Of a stretch of DNA of 64,000 bases, positions 27,245-35,036 are shown in pieces (position 1 is the stretch's first letter; every line of letters starts with the position of its first letter). A program made the translations under genes and the position numbers. Below the pieces are notes generated by a model, which was not told the DNA's origin, made no database searches, and saw nothing but the letters and a program-made list of their open reading frames with translations. This DNA comes from Allomuricauda sp. (GTDB lineage Bacteria; Bacteroidota; Bacteroidia; Flavobacteriales; Flavobacteriaceae), in NCBI RefSeq assembly GCF_013911645.1, contig NZ_JACESV010000004.1, positions 1-64,000 of the forward strand. Reading direction: 5' to 3'.

Positions 27245-28375
27245 TTACTGTGCTTTAGTGTATTTTTTAAGTTTTGTGATCCAGTGTGCCGGTGGTCCCC
27301 GTGCGGTAAACGTATGCAGGGTCACCAGTTCTCCCTTTTTACAAGATGGGCAGATTCGGTGTTGCAGGGGCGGTTTTTCTTGGAGCTGTACCTTCCCCAG
27401 GGTTTTACCCAAGTGGTCAAGACTTTTGCGTTTATGGTAAGCACTTAATATCCCATAATGGCGGATGCGCACAAACCCCTTAGGGAGTATGTGCAGGGCA
27501 AAGCGCCTGATGAATTCAGTATCGCTCAGGTACATCAGGGATTTGTTTCCCCCGTGGCGGTAATCTTTTACCGAAAACACCACGCCGCTGTCATCCAGGT
27601 TTTTGATTCGGTGGTTACTGATCGCAATTTTATGGGTATAGCGACCCAGGTATTCCACTACCTGAGGTGGCCCTAAAAACGGACGCTTGCAATAGACGAC
27701 CCACTCTTTTTTGAACAGGCTTTGGTAAAGGGCCTCTGGTTGTTCTGTTTTAATTTTTTTACGTAACCCTGCAACAAAGCGGGCACGGAATACCTTGCTC
27801 ATGGCCTTGACCGGGAACAGGTATTTCCCCTTGTTCCGGGCAGGTTTCCACTTACCACTTTTGGTTGCCCCACCACCGGGCACGATACAATGCAAGTGCG
27901 GATGCAGGGACAGGTTCTGTCCCCAGGTATGCAGGATGGCAATCATCCCGGGACCGGCACCTAAAAACTTAGGATTGGAAGCAAACCCTGCTATGACTTC
28001 CCATGAAGTTTTGAACAGCAGGCCATACAGCAGTTTGGGTTCGTACAGGCACAGGCGGTTGAGTTCTGAAGGCAGGGTAAATACCACGTGGAAGTAAGGA
28101 ACGTTCAAGAGCTCTTCTTCCCGTGCCCTGATCCATTGTTCCCTTTTGTGCCCCTGACACTTTGGGCAATGCCGGTTGCGGCAACTGTTGTAGCTCAGGT
28201 GCAAGGTATTACAGGATGGATTCGTGCAGCGGTCAATGTGACCGCCCAGGGCAGCCGTACGACATTTGCGCAGGGCGTGCAGGGTCCTTAGTTGCCAGCT
28301 GGTGGCACAACAGTCTGCTAAAGACTCCCTGTTGCGATTTAATACCTGGGCCACTTCGTGAGCAGCGGATGCCAT
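27245..28375 (-). CDS. IS91-family rolling-circle transposase (HUH)
   Basis: 376 aa. The N-terminal zinc-binding region (residues about 22-75) holds several CxxC/His pairs, including CRNRHCPKCQGHKREQW. The HUH motif is HPHLHCIVPGGG near residue 150. The catalytic Tyr region is VVEYLGRYTHKIAISNHRI. This matches the IS91/IS801 transposase family, which moves DNA by single-stranded rolling-circle transfer. Its start overlaps the recombinase stop by one base (TAATG), so the two genes are coupled. Confidence 0.92.
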   Translation of the reverse strand: MASAAHEVAQVLNRNRESLADCCATSWQLRTLHALRKCRTAALGGHIDRCTNPSCNTLHLSYNSCRNRHCPKCQGHKREQWIRAREEELLNVPYFHVVFTLPSELNRLCLYEPKLLYGLLFKTSWEVIAGFASNPKFLGAGPGMIAILHTWGQNLSLHPHLHCIVPGGGATKSGKWKPARNKGKYLFPVKAMSKVFRARFVAGLRKKIKTEQPEALYQSLFKKEWVVYCKRPFLGPPQVVEYLGRYTHKIAISNHRIKNLDDSGVVFSVKDYRHGGNKSLMYLSDTEFIRRFALHILPKGFVRIRHYGILSAYHKRKSLDHLGKTLGKVQLQEKPPLQHRICPSCKKGELVTLHTFTARGPPAHWITKLKKYTKAQ

Positions 28376-29214
28376 TACTCTTTGTAGAGCCGATCCAGTG
28401 GACTGAAAGGCTTTTGCCTGCCCAGTTGTGCCACGTGAAGGTAGGTCAGTGTGGTCTGTATATCTGCGTGCCCCAAAAGGTCCTTTACACTCATAATATC
28501 CAAGCCCATTTCCAGAAGGTGGGTAGCATAACTGTGGCGCAGGCTGTGGGTGGTCACTTCCTTTTGAATACCACTATGTTTACGGGCTTCCCGTACAATC
28601 CAGCGAACCCCTTGGGTAGAAAGCGGGACTGGACGCCCTTCGGTATTGTTCCCAGTGAAGCACCAGGTGCAAGGATTTTCTGCCGCAAGGTATGTTTTAA
28701 GTCCGCGGATCTGCATCCTCGACAAGGGTACATACCGATCTTTCCTGCCTTTGCCTTGGCGGACGTGAAGCATCATACGATCAAAATCCAGATCTTTTAA
28801 CTGTAGGTTGCACAGTTCAAAACAGCGCAGTCCGCAGCCATAAAGCAGCGCCAATACCAGACGGTGCTTCAGTAGTTTTGGGGCTTTTAGGAGTTGCTTT
28901 ACTTCCCTAAAACTTAAAACTACAGGGAGTTTTTTGGAACGCTCAATAGCGGGGAGCATTACCTGCATCTCTTTACGATTGGATATCCGGTAGGCATACC
29001 TCAGACCATAAACGGTATGCTTGAAGAAGCTGCTCGACGGGGTCTTGTGCCGGGACTTTAAAACATGTAGATAATCCAGCACCTGTTCTTCATCCAGATC
29101 GAGTGGACTGCACTTAAAATGCAGGGCTATGTGTGAAAGACAGCGGGCATAGTTGGTCAGGGTGCTTTGGCTTTTGCCCGATAGTTCAACAGAACGTTTT
29201 AGTTTGAGATACAA
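28375..29214 (-). CDS. IS91-associated tyrosine recombinase (XerC/D-like)
   Basis: 279 aa. The N-terminal SAM-like domain (residues 1-90) is followed by the catalytic domain with Arg in LLYGCGLRCFELCNL, Lys in RQGKGRKDRYVPL, HxxR in TTHSLRHSYATHLLE, His in LLGHADIQTT and the nucleophile Tyr in LTYLHVAQLG. The extra helical insert that defines integron integrases is not seen between patches II and III, so I do not call it IntI, though its C-terminus (YLHV, then SPLDRL) is IntI-like. Such recombinases commonly accompany IS91 elements in Bacteroidota; their exact role is unclear. Confidence 0.9.
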   Translation of the reverse strand: MYLKLKRSVELSGKSQSTLTNYARCLSHIALHFKCSPLDLDEEQVLDYLHVLKSRHKTPSSSFFKHTVYGLRYAYRISNRKEMQVMLPAIERSKKLPVVLSFREVKQLLKAPKLLKHRLVLALLYGCGLRCFELCNLQLKDLDFDRMMLHVRQGKGRKDRYVPLSRMQIRGLKTYLAAENPCTWCFTGNNTEGRPVPLSTQGVRWIVREARKHSGIQKEVTTHSLRHSYATHLLEMGLDIMSVKDLLGHADIQTTLTYLHVAQLGRQKPFSPLDRLYKE

Positions 29215-29305
29215 TTCCTGGAATTTTGGAACACGTTCACAGGCTCGTTCGATCAGGGTACTACTTTTTTTTCATAATTTGCTAAATATTAGTTTTATAC
29301 ATCTT

Positions 29306-29349
29306 AAAGGTAGTGAATGGAGATTTAGATAACTCCTGAAGCTACCTTT
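29306..29349. repeat. Nested hairpin at the right edge of the IS91 element
   Basis: AAAGGTAG (29306-29313) pairs with CTACCTTT (29342-29349). An inner GGAG (29319-29322) pairs with CTCC (29333-29336), leaving symmetric 5-base internal loops. It lies between the recombinase start and the next gene. It could be the subterminal hairpin of the element or part of a cassette site. Confidence 0.4.
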
Positions 29350-29374
29350 AGGTTTAGTTCAACAATGACTTAAA

Positions 29375-29866
29375 ATGGCAATAGCAAAGAAAGGAACTAG
29401 AAAAATAATTGTAAAGGGAGAAAAATTCTTGTATAAAATATCAAAATACAAGACTGTTTCAGATTGGCGTGCTTCTAATAATGAGTTGAATAGCACTTTT
29501 ATGAAATATGCGACTCAATTTGGTTTGGGGCAAGTGAAAGATATTGTTTTTAATATAGTGATTCAACATTTGGAAAATCCAGTATCCACTATGTGCATTA
29601 AGTGCGAATCCATTTTGGTTGATGGATTTATGGGACCAGAACAGTTGGTAAAAATACAGCCGAATTTTATCGCAGAACAAATTAAGCAAGCTTTGGCAAA
29701 TGGTTGGAACCCTCTACAAAAAGGCGATTATAGAACATCAGTAAAGCATGAAGATACTCTATCTGAAAGTCCTGTTATTTTGCAATTGCCCGATTTCAAC
29801 GAAGGAGCTGATGAAGAGTATGACTCCGTTGAAAAACCAAATGAGGTCAAGTTTGATAAAAAATAA
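29375..29866 (+). CDS. Protein of unknown function
   Basis: 163 aa. I recognise no domain, signal peptide or membrane segment. The N-terminus is basic (MAIAKKGTRKIIVKGEKFLY) and the C-terminus is acidic (NEGADEEYDSVEKPNEVKF). MCIKCESILVDGFMGPEQL has two cysteines spaced CxxC. The gene is AT-rich like the cassettes. It is followed by a repeat-containing spacer with AATTGCTAAC at 29872-29881 and 29951-29960, so it may be a further cassette separated from the array by the IS element. Confidence 0.6.
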   Translation: MAIAKKGTRKIIVKGEKFLYKISKYKTVSDWRASNNELNSTFMKYATQFGLGQVKDIVFNIVIQHLENPVSTMCIKCESILVDGFMGPEQLVKIQPNFIAEQIKQALANGWNPLQKGDYRTSVKHEDTLSESPVILQLPDFNEGADEEYDSVEKPNEVKFDKK

Positions 29867-30182
29867 AGCCCAATTGCTAACAATGCCAACAGCAATTATG
29901 GTAGATTAGACCACCCTCTACAAGCTCCGGGCAAGCTAGAATCCACTCGGAATTGCTAACGTCTGTGTTAAACAGAAATTAATGTTATCACCTTGAACAG
30001 CAGAAAAAACCTGTTATAAGCCCTTTCTAGTGGCTTTTTTAGTCCACTCTTTTCTATTATTGACTTTTGTGATATCCATATGCGTAATCTAAAATAAATT
30101 CGTTAAATGATTTATTTTGTTAGGATTCCTTACTATATTTGTATCGGCAATAATGCCAAAACATAATTTAAACCTTATTCAA
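29867..30182. other. Intergenic region with repeat and redox-cluster promoter
   Basis: 316 bases. The left third holds the direct repeat AATTGCTAAC (29872-29881, 29951-29960) with an inverted AGCAATT between, resembling a small cassette-end structure. The right end holds the operator/promoter at 30120-30141. The middle shows nothing recognisable. Confidence 0.5.
30120..30141 (+). promoter_or_regulatory. Probable promoter with MarR operator before the redox cluster
   Basis: TATATTTG at 30134-30141 matches the Bacteroidota -7 box TAnnTTTG. Directly before it lies TTAGGATTCCTTA (30120-30132), with core palindrome AGGA-T-TCCT. The same palindrome recurs at 30436 and 31242 within this cluster, which supports a common regulator, most likely the MarR protein at 31904. 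No good -33 box was found at the standard spacing. Confidence 0.55.
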
Positions 30183-30416
30183 ATGGCTAAATCAATTTTC
30201 TATCACGCCGGATGTCCAGTATGCGTGAGTGCAGAACACGAAATCGTAAATCTAATTGGCGCGGAAAATGTTGAACTCGTTCACATTGGCGAAGAACGCG
30301 ACCGAATTACAGAAGCAGAAAAAGCAGGAGTAAACTCTGTCCCAGCTTTGTTAACACCAAACGGGAATGTATTGCACATCAATTATGGTGCATCTGTAGC
30401 CGACGTAAAAGGCTAA
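30183..30416 (+). CDS. Glutaredoxin/thioredoxin-like small protein
   Basis: 77 aa, starting at ATG 30183 (MAKSIFYHAGCPVCVSAEHE), with the redox motif CPVC at residues 11-14 placed as in glutaredoxins. The cis-Pro appears in NSVPALLTPNG, as expected for the thioredoxin fold. It would carry out thiol-disulfide exchange in the cytoplasm. It is the first gene of a plus-strand cluster whose last member is a MarR regulator. A promoter with a palindromic operator sits about 40 bases upstream. Confidence 0.85.
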   Translation: MAKSIFYHAGCPVCVSAEHEIVNLIGAENVELVHIGEERDRITEAEKAGVNSVPALLTPNGNVLHINYGASVADVKG

Positions 30417-30432
30417 AAAAATTTACATTAAT

Positions 30433-30470
30433 AAGTTAGGAGTCCTAATTTATTATGCGACTCCTAACTT
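30433..30470 (+). terminator. Hairpin containing the AGGA-N-TCCT palindrome
   Basis: AAGTTAGGAGT (30433-30443) pairs perfectly with ACTCCTAACTT (30460-30470), and TT follows. Its left arm overlaps the full palindrome TTAGGA-G-TCCTAA (30436-30448). It may act as an attenuator or partial terminator after the glutaredoxin-like gene and as a regulator site for the next gene. Confidence 0.5.
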
Positions 30471-30493
30471 TTAACCAATTAAATTCCATAAAA

Positions 30494-31222
30494 ATGAAAC
30501 AAGTATATTTTCTTCTCGGACTTTCCCTTTTAACAGCTAAAATATATGCCTGCAACAAGTGCGAAGACTACAACAACGAAGATTTTCAAATTAAATATGT
30601 GAACGTAAAGCACCAAGATGACCTTGCGGCCACCATTTGGGAAATTACCGTAAAAGGAACGGCTGGTAAAACAACACCAACACCAGCAGGTCAAATGAAC
30701 GGAGCACCTGTTTTAGGCTACGTATTCCCAACTACTTTAAAATCAACCGATGTTGGCTTTGGCGATACCGAAGGCATTTTGGCACTAGCCTTGACCTCGC
30801 ACCCCGACTTTGATGACACGCCACTGTGGGACGAAAATGCTGACCGAAATTTTGTTAATGACGGTATTGTTTGGCACCCGCATTGGGTGGTCTTGACAGA
30901 AGACAAACGTGTGGAAGGCGGTTTGGCCGTAAAGCAATTTGACCCAAAGGACACAAGTGTGATCTTACCACCAACCAATCCAGGAATGCCCATGTACATG
31001 GACTCACCGGGTTTTCAAGTCATCACGGACAGGAATACAATACGAGTGGTTGTTCCCGATTATCGAATGAACAACAAAACGGATTTTTCCTATGATGGGG
31101 TTGCAGCCTTTATGCAAGTCAATACAAGCGGAGAAGGTGGGGAAAACAAGCCAATGCTCGGTGTTTACAAAGTATATTCAGTAGCAAGTGGCGACCTGTC
31201 GCTACCCTATAAAGTCAAGTAA
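30494..31222 (+). CDS. Secreted protein of unknown function in redox cluster
   Basis: 242 aa, starting at ATG 30494 with a signal peptide (MKQVYFLLGLSLLTAKIYA), then CNKCEDYNNEDFQIKYVNV. I do not recognise the family. It has no membrane helices and a CxxC at the mature N-terminus. Repeated aromatic/histidine stretches occur, such as DGIVWHPHWVVLTEDKRVEG, which might bind metal. It lies between the AGGA-N-TCCT hairpin and a strong terminator, so it may be its own transcription unit under the same regulator. Confidence 0.65.
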   Translation: MKQVYFLLGLSLLTAKIYACNKCEDYNNEDFQIKYVNVKHQDDLAATIWEITVKGTAGKTTPTPAGQMNGAPVLGYVFPTTLKSTDVGFGDTEGILALALTSHPDFDDTPLWDENADRNFVNDGIVWHPHWVVLTEDKRVEGGLAVKQFDPKDTSVILPPTNPGMPMYMDSPGFQVITDRNTIRVVVPDYRMNNKTDFSYDGVAAFMQVNTSGEGGENKPMLGVYKVYSVASGDLSLPYKVK

Positions 31223-31230
31223 TCTTTTTT

Positions 31231-31275
31231 GCCCTGTAAAGTAAGGATTCCTATCTTTACAGGGCTTTCTTTTTA
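31231..31275 (+). terminator. Rho-independent terminator with operator palindrome in its loop
   Basis: GCCCTGTAAAG (31231-31241) pairs perfectly with CTTTACAGGGC (31255-31265), followed by TTTCTTTTTA. The 13-base loop contains TAAGGATTCCTA (31242-31253), the same palindrome seen at 30120 and 30436. TATCTTTA (31252-31259) resembles a -7 box with one mismatch, so the element may end one transcript and start the next. Confidence 0.75.
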
Positions 31276-31291
31276 TCAAAACAAAACTAAA

Positions 31292-31555
31292 ATGAAAGTA
31301 GCAGTTTGGGACACCTATGTAACCAAAAAAGACGGTAGCGTAATGCACTTTGACATTATTGCTCCTGAAGAAATTAGGGATACAGCCTTAATCTATGGTT
31401 ATGGTAAAGAATATTTAAAAAACAAAGCTCAAGAGGGACAAGCTTTAACATCAAAAGAATGTAGGTTCTGCCACATGGAAACAGTACGGCCCCAATGGAA
31501 ATCAGAGATTAAACAAAAAGGGTATTTGATCGTTGAAATGGAAAATTGTAAATGA
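31292..31555 (+). CDS. DUF2024 family protein
   Basis: 87 aa, starting at ATG 31292 (MKVAVWDTYVTKKDGSVMHF), the DUF2024 signature. ECRFCHME gives a CxxCH-like pair near residue 57. The family has no established function. It overlaps the next gene by four bases and lies 38 bases after the promoter-like element in the terminator, so it probably begins a second transcript with the cyclotransferase-like and MarR genes. Confidence 0.85.
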   Translation: MKVAVWDTYVTKKDGSVMHFDIIAPEEIRDTALIYGYGKEYLKNKAQEGQALTSKECRFCHMETVRPQWKSEIKQKGYLIVEMENCK

Positions 31556-31899
31556 AAGAGAAAACACATTTATTATTCTCTTACGGTACCTTACAGTTAG
31601 AGAACGTACAGATTGAAAATTACGGTCGAACCTTAAAAGGAGAGCGAGATAAATTGATTGGGTATACAACTGAAAAAACACAAATCACAGATCCAATAGT
31701 CCTTGCTAAAAGTCAGCTAGATCATCACCCAATTGCCGTTAAATCCGGTAATGCAAGTGATGCTATAGAAGGAACTTTATTTGAAATTACGAATACCGAA
31801 CTTGCCGAAACCGACAAGTATGAAGTAAGTGAGTACCATAGAATACTTGAAACTTTTGAATCAGGAAAAAAGGCTTGGGTCTATGTGGCCAAAATATAA
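31552..31899 (+). CDS. Gamma-glutamylcyclotransferase-like (AIG2/GGCT) protein
   Basis: 115 aa. LLFSYGTLQLENVQIENYGR carries the YGTL motif that binds substrate in the GGCT fold. The conserved acidic residue is in IEGTLFEITNTELAETDKYE, followed by YHR. Members cyclise gamma-glutamyl amines or act on related small amides, which would fit thiol (glutathione-like) turnover beside a glutaredoxin-like protein. It overlaps DUF2024 by four bases, and MarR begins five bases after its stop. Confidence 0.85.
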   Translation: MKEKTHLLFSYGTLQLENVQIENYGRTLKGERDKLIGYTTEKTQITDPIVLAKSQLDHHPIAVKSGNASDAIEGTLFEITNTELAETDKYEVSEYHRILETFESGKKAWVYVAKI

Positions 31900-31903
31900 C
31901 ACT

Positions 31904-32509
31904 ATGAAATATCCATCATTCAATTTAAACGAACAAAACCACAAAATAGAGAGCCGAATCGTGGTTGCTTTGGAACGTATTTCGGAAGCATTCAGGGTAT
32001 TGCTTTGGAACGAAAGTAAAGAAAGCTCATTAAGCCCGATACAAATTCAGATTTTGATATTCATCTCTTTCCATTCCTTGGAAAAGTGTAAAGTGGGATA
32101 TTTGGCAAACGAGTTTAATATGACAAAGGCCACCATTAGCGATAGTGTCAGGGTTTTACTCTCCAAAGCATTGGTTACCAAAGAAACAGACCCCGCCGAC
32201 ACAAGAAGCTATTCCCTTTCACTTACGGCCGAAGGAAAAAATGTTGCCAAAAAAGCGTCTTTTTTTGCTTCTTCCATCCAACAACCGATTGAAAAACTAA
32301 CACAAGAACAGAAAACAACAATGCTCAACGGGTTGCTGAAATTGATTTATGACCTAAACAAGTCCGGTGTCATTACCATTCAACGGATGTGTTTTACCTG
32401 CTCCTTTTACAATGGCGAAAATGGAAATCATTATTGTAATTTATTAAAAACAAAACTCGCCGAATCTCAAATACGCTTGGACTGCCCTGAACACGAAATG
32501 GTCACGTGA
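31904..32509 (+). CDS. MarR-family regulator with cysteine-rich C-terminal tail
   Basis: 201 aa, starting at ATG 31904, five bases after the previous stop. Residues about 20-150 are a MarR winged helix (KVGYLANEFNMTKATISDSV, then VTKETDPADTRSYSLSLTAE). After the dimer helix comes a tail of about 40 residues with MCFTCSFYNGE, then HYCNLL and LDCPEHE. These four cysteines plus nearby histidine could bind Zn or an FeS cluster, or sense oxidants. MarR proteins are normally 140-160 aa, so the tail is an addition. It is the likely ligand of the three AGGA-N-TCCT palindromes. Confidence 0.88.
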   Translation: MKYPSFNLNEQNHKIESRIVVALERISEAFRVLLWNESKESSLSPIQIQILIFISFHSLEKCKVGYLANEFNMTKATISDSVRVLLSKALVTKETDPADTRSYSLSLTAEGKNVAKKASFFASSIQQPIEKLTQEQKTTMLNGLLKLIYDLNKSGVITIQRMCFTCSFYNGENGNHYCNLLKTKLAESQIRLDCPEHEMVT

Positions 32510-32522
32510 ACGAAGCATAAGA

Positions 32523-33698
32523 TCAAATCCGTGGACTTACCACAATTTTATCATCATACATGGCATCCAATCCCATTTGTACGCAAGTTGCGGCCATGGC
32601 ACCTGTTTTAGCATTGGAAACGGGCAATGTATTGTTTACGATATTGTCCCTAAAATCAATCAAAGCCTGCTTGCTAGGGTCTTCATGGTCAAACTCCAAT
32701 GGAATCCCCCTGCCTTGGTCCCAATTTAAAGTGGCCCCCGAAACACCATCGACCTCACCAATCTCTTTTTCGTAGCTTCCTTCGGGATAGTACCAAGCCT
32801 TGACATAATCTAAAATATACGTTCCTTTATCCCCCATTACCTTGACCTTGTAATCGCCCATTGCGTTACTGGTAAGACAGGTAAATGATGCCCGTACCCC
32901 TTCGGGGTAGCTGTAGATCAGGTGTATATTGTCATAGGTTTCCCTACCATCTTTCCAGTAATCGATACCACCAACTCCCATGACCTTTTCGGGCATGGTA
33001 TCCATCACCCAATTGGCAAAATCCAACTGGTGCGAACAAAGTTCGGCCAAAAGACCACCTGAATATTCCCGGTACATTCGCCAGTTGATCATGCGCTCCC
33101 ATATTGGGTCCGGTACAGGACGGCGCCAATTGCCATTTCGGTTCCATTGACACTCAAAGGCTGTTATCTTGCCAATTTTCCCGTTTTTGATTTCCTCCAC
33201 AACATGCGAATATAAACGGGAGCTATGGTATTGGTGACCTGCTTGAAATATGTTCTTGGATGCATCGGCCGTCGCTACCAATTCCTTGATGCCCTCATAT
33301 CCCTTTGCCATGGTCTTTTCGCCGTACACATGCTTTCCTGCCTGTAAAGCATCGACAACAATTTTAGAATGTGTACTGAACGGGGTCGCTACCAAAACAG
33401 CATCCACATCCTTGTCTTCCAACATTTTTTTGTAGTCAGAATATCCTTTTGCCTTGCCTTCTACTTTTGAAAGTCCCGAGCTAAGCCTAAAGGGAATGAT
33501 ATCGCAACAGGCGACTACCTGCATATTGGGAATCTGGTTGATGAAAGGAATAAGTCCACCACCTCGGTCCCCTGTTCCAATTACCCCAATATTGATAGTT
33601 TCATTTGCACTTGGAGAGCCATACCCCAGTACGGTTGGAGCATATAAGACTGCGGAACCGGCCAAACTGCCTTTTACTATAAATTCACGTCGTTTCAT
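32523..33698 (-). CDS. Tat-exported Gfo/Idh/MocA-family oxidoreductase (391 aa)
   Basis: A twin-arginine-type signal (KRREFIVKGSLAGSA) precedes an NAD(P)-binding Rossmann domain (INIGVIGTGDRGGG). YGEKTMAKGYEG corresponds to the family's EKP active-site motif with Pro replaced by Thr. The C-terminal substrate domain includes LCSHQLDFANWVMD. Exported members are thought to carry their cofactor tightly bound and to oxidise or isomerise sugar hydroxyls, for example to 3-keto sugars. It is the last gene of the 11-gene minus-strand operon, six bases after the second Gfo/Idh gene, and converges with MarR 13 bases away. Confidence 0.88.
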   Translation of the reverse strand: MKRREFIVKGSLAGSAVLYAPTVLGYGSPSANETINIGVIGTGDRGGGLIPFINQIPNMQVVACCDIIPFRLSSGLSKVEGKAKGYSDYKKMLEDKDVDAVLVATPFSTHSKIVVDALQAGKHVYGEKTMAKGYEGIKELVATADASKNIFQAGHQYHSSRLYSHVVEEIKNGKIGKITAFECQWNRNGNWRRPVPDPIWERMINWRMYREYSGGLLAELCSHQLDFANWVMDTMPEKVMGVGGIDYWKDGRETYDNIHLIYSYPEGVRASFTCLTSNAMGDYKVKVMGDKGTYILDYVKAWYYPEGSYEKEIGEVDGVSGATLNWDQGRGIPLEFDHEDPSKQALIDFRDNIVNNTLPVSNAKTGAMAATCVQMGLDAMYDDKIVVSPRI

Positions 33699-33704
33699 GA
33701 TTGC

Positions 33705-35033
33705 TTAAAGTTTGGGCTCCCATCCTTTTTCGTACTCCCTTTTCCAGCTTTGCATGGCTTTTTCACTGTTTAATACCTTGCCTGTTTGGGTGTTTATTTC
33801 GATGGTATGCCCGGCGTCGTGGGCCATATTTCCCAAGTGGCAGAGCATGGTGGAAACGCTTGCATCCCTTATATCAGAATTTAGGGAATTATCTTTTCGG
33901 ATAGCATTGAAGAAGTTGGATACATGATCCACATCCAGTCCTCCGATGCCTTGGGTATTGGTAGTGGCACTAAGTTCTTTCTCGAACTCAATTTTGACTG
34001 GATTACCACCAAGATCGTACAGCTTGTAAAAATTTCGACTCAGCTCAATTACCCCTTTGCTTCCATAAATAGTGATTCCCCGCCCGGGTCGCTCCGGTTT
34101 CATAATACCGCGGCTGTGGGAGATCCATGTAATGAATTTATCCCCTGGGAATGTATAGGTCACTTGCTGGTTGTCCGGGAATTCCCAGTCATCATCATAA
34201 GTGTACTTTCCCCCAAACGCTGTTACTGTTTCGGGCAAGTCCACGCCAAGTGCCCAGCGGCAAATATCAATCTCGTGGGTACCGTTGTTATGGATTTCTC
34301 CAGTGCCCCAATTACGGAACCAGTGCCAGTTATAAGGGTGGATGTTATCCCGATAGTTTTCACGAGGCGCAGGACCTTGCCACAGATCCCAGTTTAAGGT
34401 CTGGGGTACTTCAATTGCCTTTCCGTGCCCAATGGAACCGCGGTTATTGGAATAATAAGCTTCTCCTTTGAAAACGTCTCCGATCACACCTTTTTTGATG
34501 TCTTCCACCGCCGACATCGAAGTTTTGGCCGAGCGCTGTTGGTTGCCCATCTGAACTTTTTTTCCGTACTTCTTTTGAGCTGCAACCAACAGATCATTTT
34601 CATAAGGGTTATGGCTACAGGGCTTCTCCACATAAACGTGCTTACCTGCCTGTAGGCCCATAATGGCCATGGGAGCATGCCAATGTTCAGGTGTGGCAAT
34701 AAAGATGGCATCCACGTCCTTATCCTCTAAAATCTTACGGAAATCCTTTTCTACCTTCGGTACATATCCTATGCGCTCTTGGCACCAGGCATTGTGTTCT
34801 TCCAGAATGGTATCGTCTACATCACAACTGTATAAAATCTTGGCGTTGACATCTTGGTGGATAGCCAATACATGTGCCTTGGCACGGCTCCTTACACCAA
34901 TTACCGCACAATTGATATGATCGTTGGCTCCCAGAATTCGGGCATTGGCCCAAGAAGGAAATACTGTAGCACCCAAGGTAACAGCAGCGGTACCTGTAGT
35001 TGTTTTTTTTATGAAATCACGTCTTGTAGTCAT
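33705..35033 (-). CDS. Tat-exported Gfo/Idh/MocA-family oxidoreductase (442 aa)
   Basis: The Tat signal TTRRDFIKKTTTGTAAVTLG fits the RRxFhKK consensus. The Rossmann motif is CAVIGVRSRAKAH, the active-site lysine motif VEKPCSHNPYEND, and the catalytic His/Asp region NGTHEIDICRWAL. It belongs to the group often annotated as exported glycosyl-hydrolase-like or dehydrogenase proteins in Bacteroidota sugar loci. Three bases separate it from the DUF1080 gene. Together they may act on glycosides by a 3-keto mechanism; this is inference from family and context. Confidence 0.88.
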   Translation of the reverse strand: MTTRRDFIKKTTTGTAAVTLGATVFPSWANARILGANDHINCAVIGVRSRAKAHVLAIHQDVNAKILYSCDVDDTILEEHNAWCQERIGYVPKVEKDFRKILEDKDVDAIFIATPEHWHAPMAIMGLQAGKHVYVEKPCSHNPYENDLLVAAQKKYGKKVQMGNQQRSAKTSMSAVEDIKKGVIGDVFKGEAYYSNNRGSIGHGKAIEVPQTLNWDLWQGPAPRENYRDNIHPYNWHWFRNWGTGEIHNNGTHEIDICRWALGVDLPETVTAFGGKYTYDDDWEFPDNQQVTYTFPGDKFITWISHSRGIMKPERPGRGITIYGSKGVIELSRNFYKLYDLGGNPVKIEFEKELSATTNTQGIGGLDVDHVSNFFNAIRKDNSLNSDIRDASVSTMLCHLGNMAHDAGHTIEINTQTGKVLNSEKAMQSWKREYEKGWEPKL

Positions 35034-35036
35034 GGT

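Larger units (their letters stand above)
26979..29357 (-). mobile_element. IS91-family element with companion tyrosine recombinase (edges approximate)
   Basis: The element carries a HUH transposase and an upstream tyrosine recombinase, overlapping by one base. Its base composition is visibly more GC-rich than the flanking cassettes. The left edge is set at 26979 because GTTC (26975-26978) precedes it. Read on the minus strand, that is GAAC just outside the transposase 3' end, the tetramer IS91 elements insert beside. The right edge is uncertain: a hairpin at 29306-29349 and a second GTTC at 29356 are candidates. No target duplication is expected for this rolling-circle family. Confidence 0.65.

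Noticed and set aside
28375..29214. Integron integrase intI
   Set aside because: The tyrosine recombinase lacks the IntI-specific insert between catalytic patches and is coupled to an IS91 transposase.
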